From Sorex araneus (lineage: Eukaryota; Chordata; Mammalia; Eulipotyphla; Soricidae), in NCBI RefSeq assembly GCF_027595985.1, contig NC_073306.1, positions 193,085,000 through 193,148,999 on the forward strand: a stretch of DNA of 64,000 nucleotides, given 5' to 3'. How positions within the stretch are numbered: position 1 is the first letter of the stretch; every line of letters starts with the position of its first letter. Both the position numbers and the translations under genes were made by a program. The notes under the pieces are model-generated. The model did not search any database. It was given only the letters and a program-made list of their open reading frames with translations, and was not told the origin of the DNA. This document shows, one piece after another, positions 59,164 to 64,000 of this stretch.

Positions 59164-64000
<4,837 letters not shown>

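Overview
This is a mammalian nuclear window, almost certainly from a shrew (Sorex-type). It is AT-rich, introns and intergenic DNA dominate, and it is saturated with one tRNA-derived SINE whose head (box A-like TAGCACAGCGGG, box B GGTTCGATTCC) I recognise as the shrew-lineage SINE family. No bacterial features, CRISPR arrays or operons are present. Most long reading frames are translations of SINEs, L1 remnants or GGAA microsatellites, not genes.

Two real genes are present, both on the minus strand and both of the TMPRSS11 (HAT/DESC) type II transmembrane serine protease family. Gene A (34523-52148) reconstructs from ten exons into an uninterrupted 416-residue protein: short cytoplasmic tail, transmembrane anchor, SEA domain, linker and trypsin-like domain with complete triad and disulfides. 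By sequence and position it is best called TMPRSS11B-like (TMPRSS11BNL). Gene B (59164 to beyond 64000) contributes its last three exons and reads as TMPRSS11B. It carries arginine in place of the oxyanion-hole glycine just before the catalytic Asp-Ser. Order and strand match the TMPRSS11 cluster known from human 4q13.

Layout: 1-9.3 kb is intergenic with SINEs and simple repeats. 9.4-10.6 kb holds a decayed processed pseudogene of MRPS31, split by a SINE. 13.6-19.5 kb is a nest of L1 pieces with a complete 1.1 kb CpG-rich retroposon inserted in one of them. 21.4-22.5 kb is a solo LTR. 30.5-31.0 kb is GC-rich and contains a dead copy of a VAV-family first exon (closest to VAV3) with its splice donor still recognisable. 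33.3-33.8 kb is a GGAA/GGGA microsatellite. 34.5-52.1 kb is gene A. 53.3 kb has a perfect 66 bp tandem duplication upstream of gene A. 54.1-55.8 kb is a GGAA array split by a second solo LTR of the same family. 56-58.6 kb holds L1 and other retroposon tails. 59.2-64 kb is the 3' part of gene B, with an antisense L1 in an intron.

The two proteases would be membrane-anchored, zymogen-activated epithelial trypsin-like enzymes. No novel multi-gene system is visible. The most interesting biology is the Arg193-type change in TMPRSS11B, which parallels the residue that makes human mesotrypsin inhibitor-resistant. Everything here is by eye; splice sites were chosen by consensus and phase, and family names come from memory of the protein families, not from a search.
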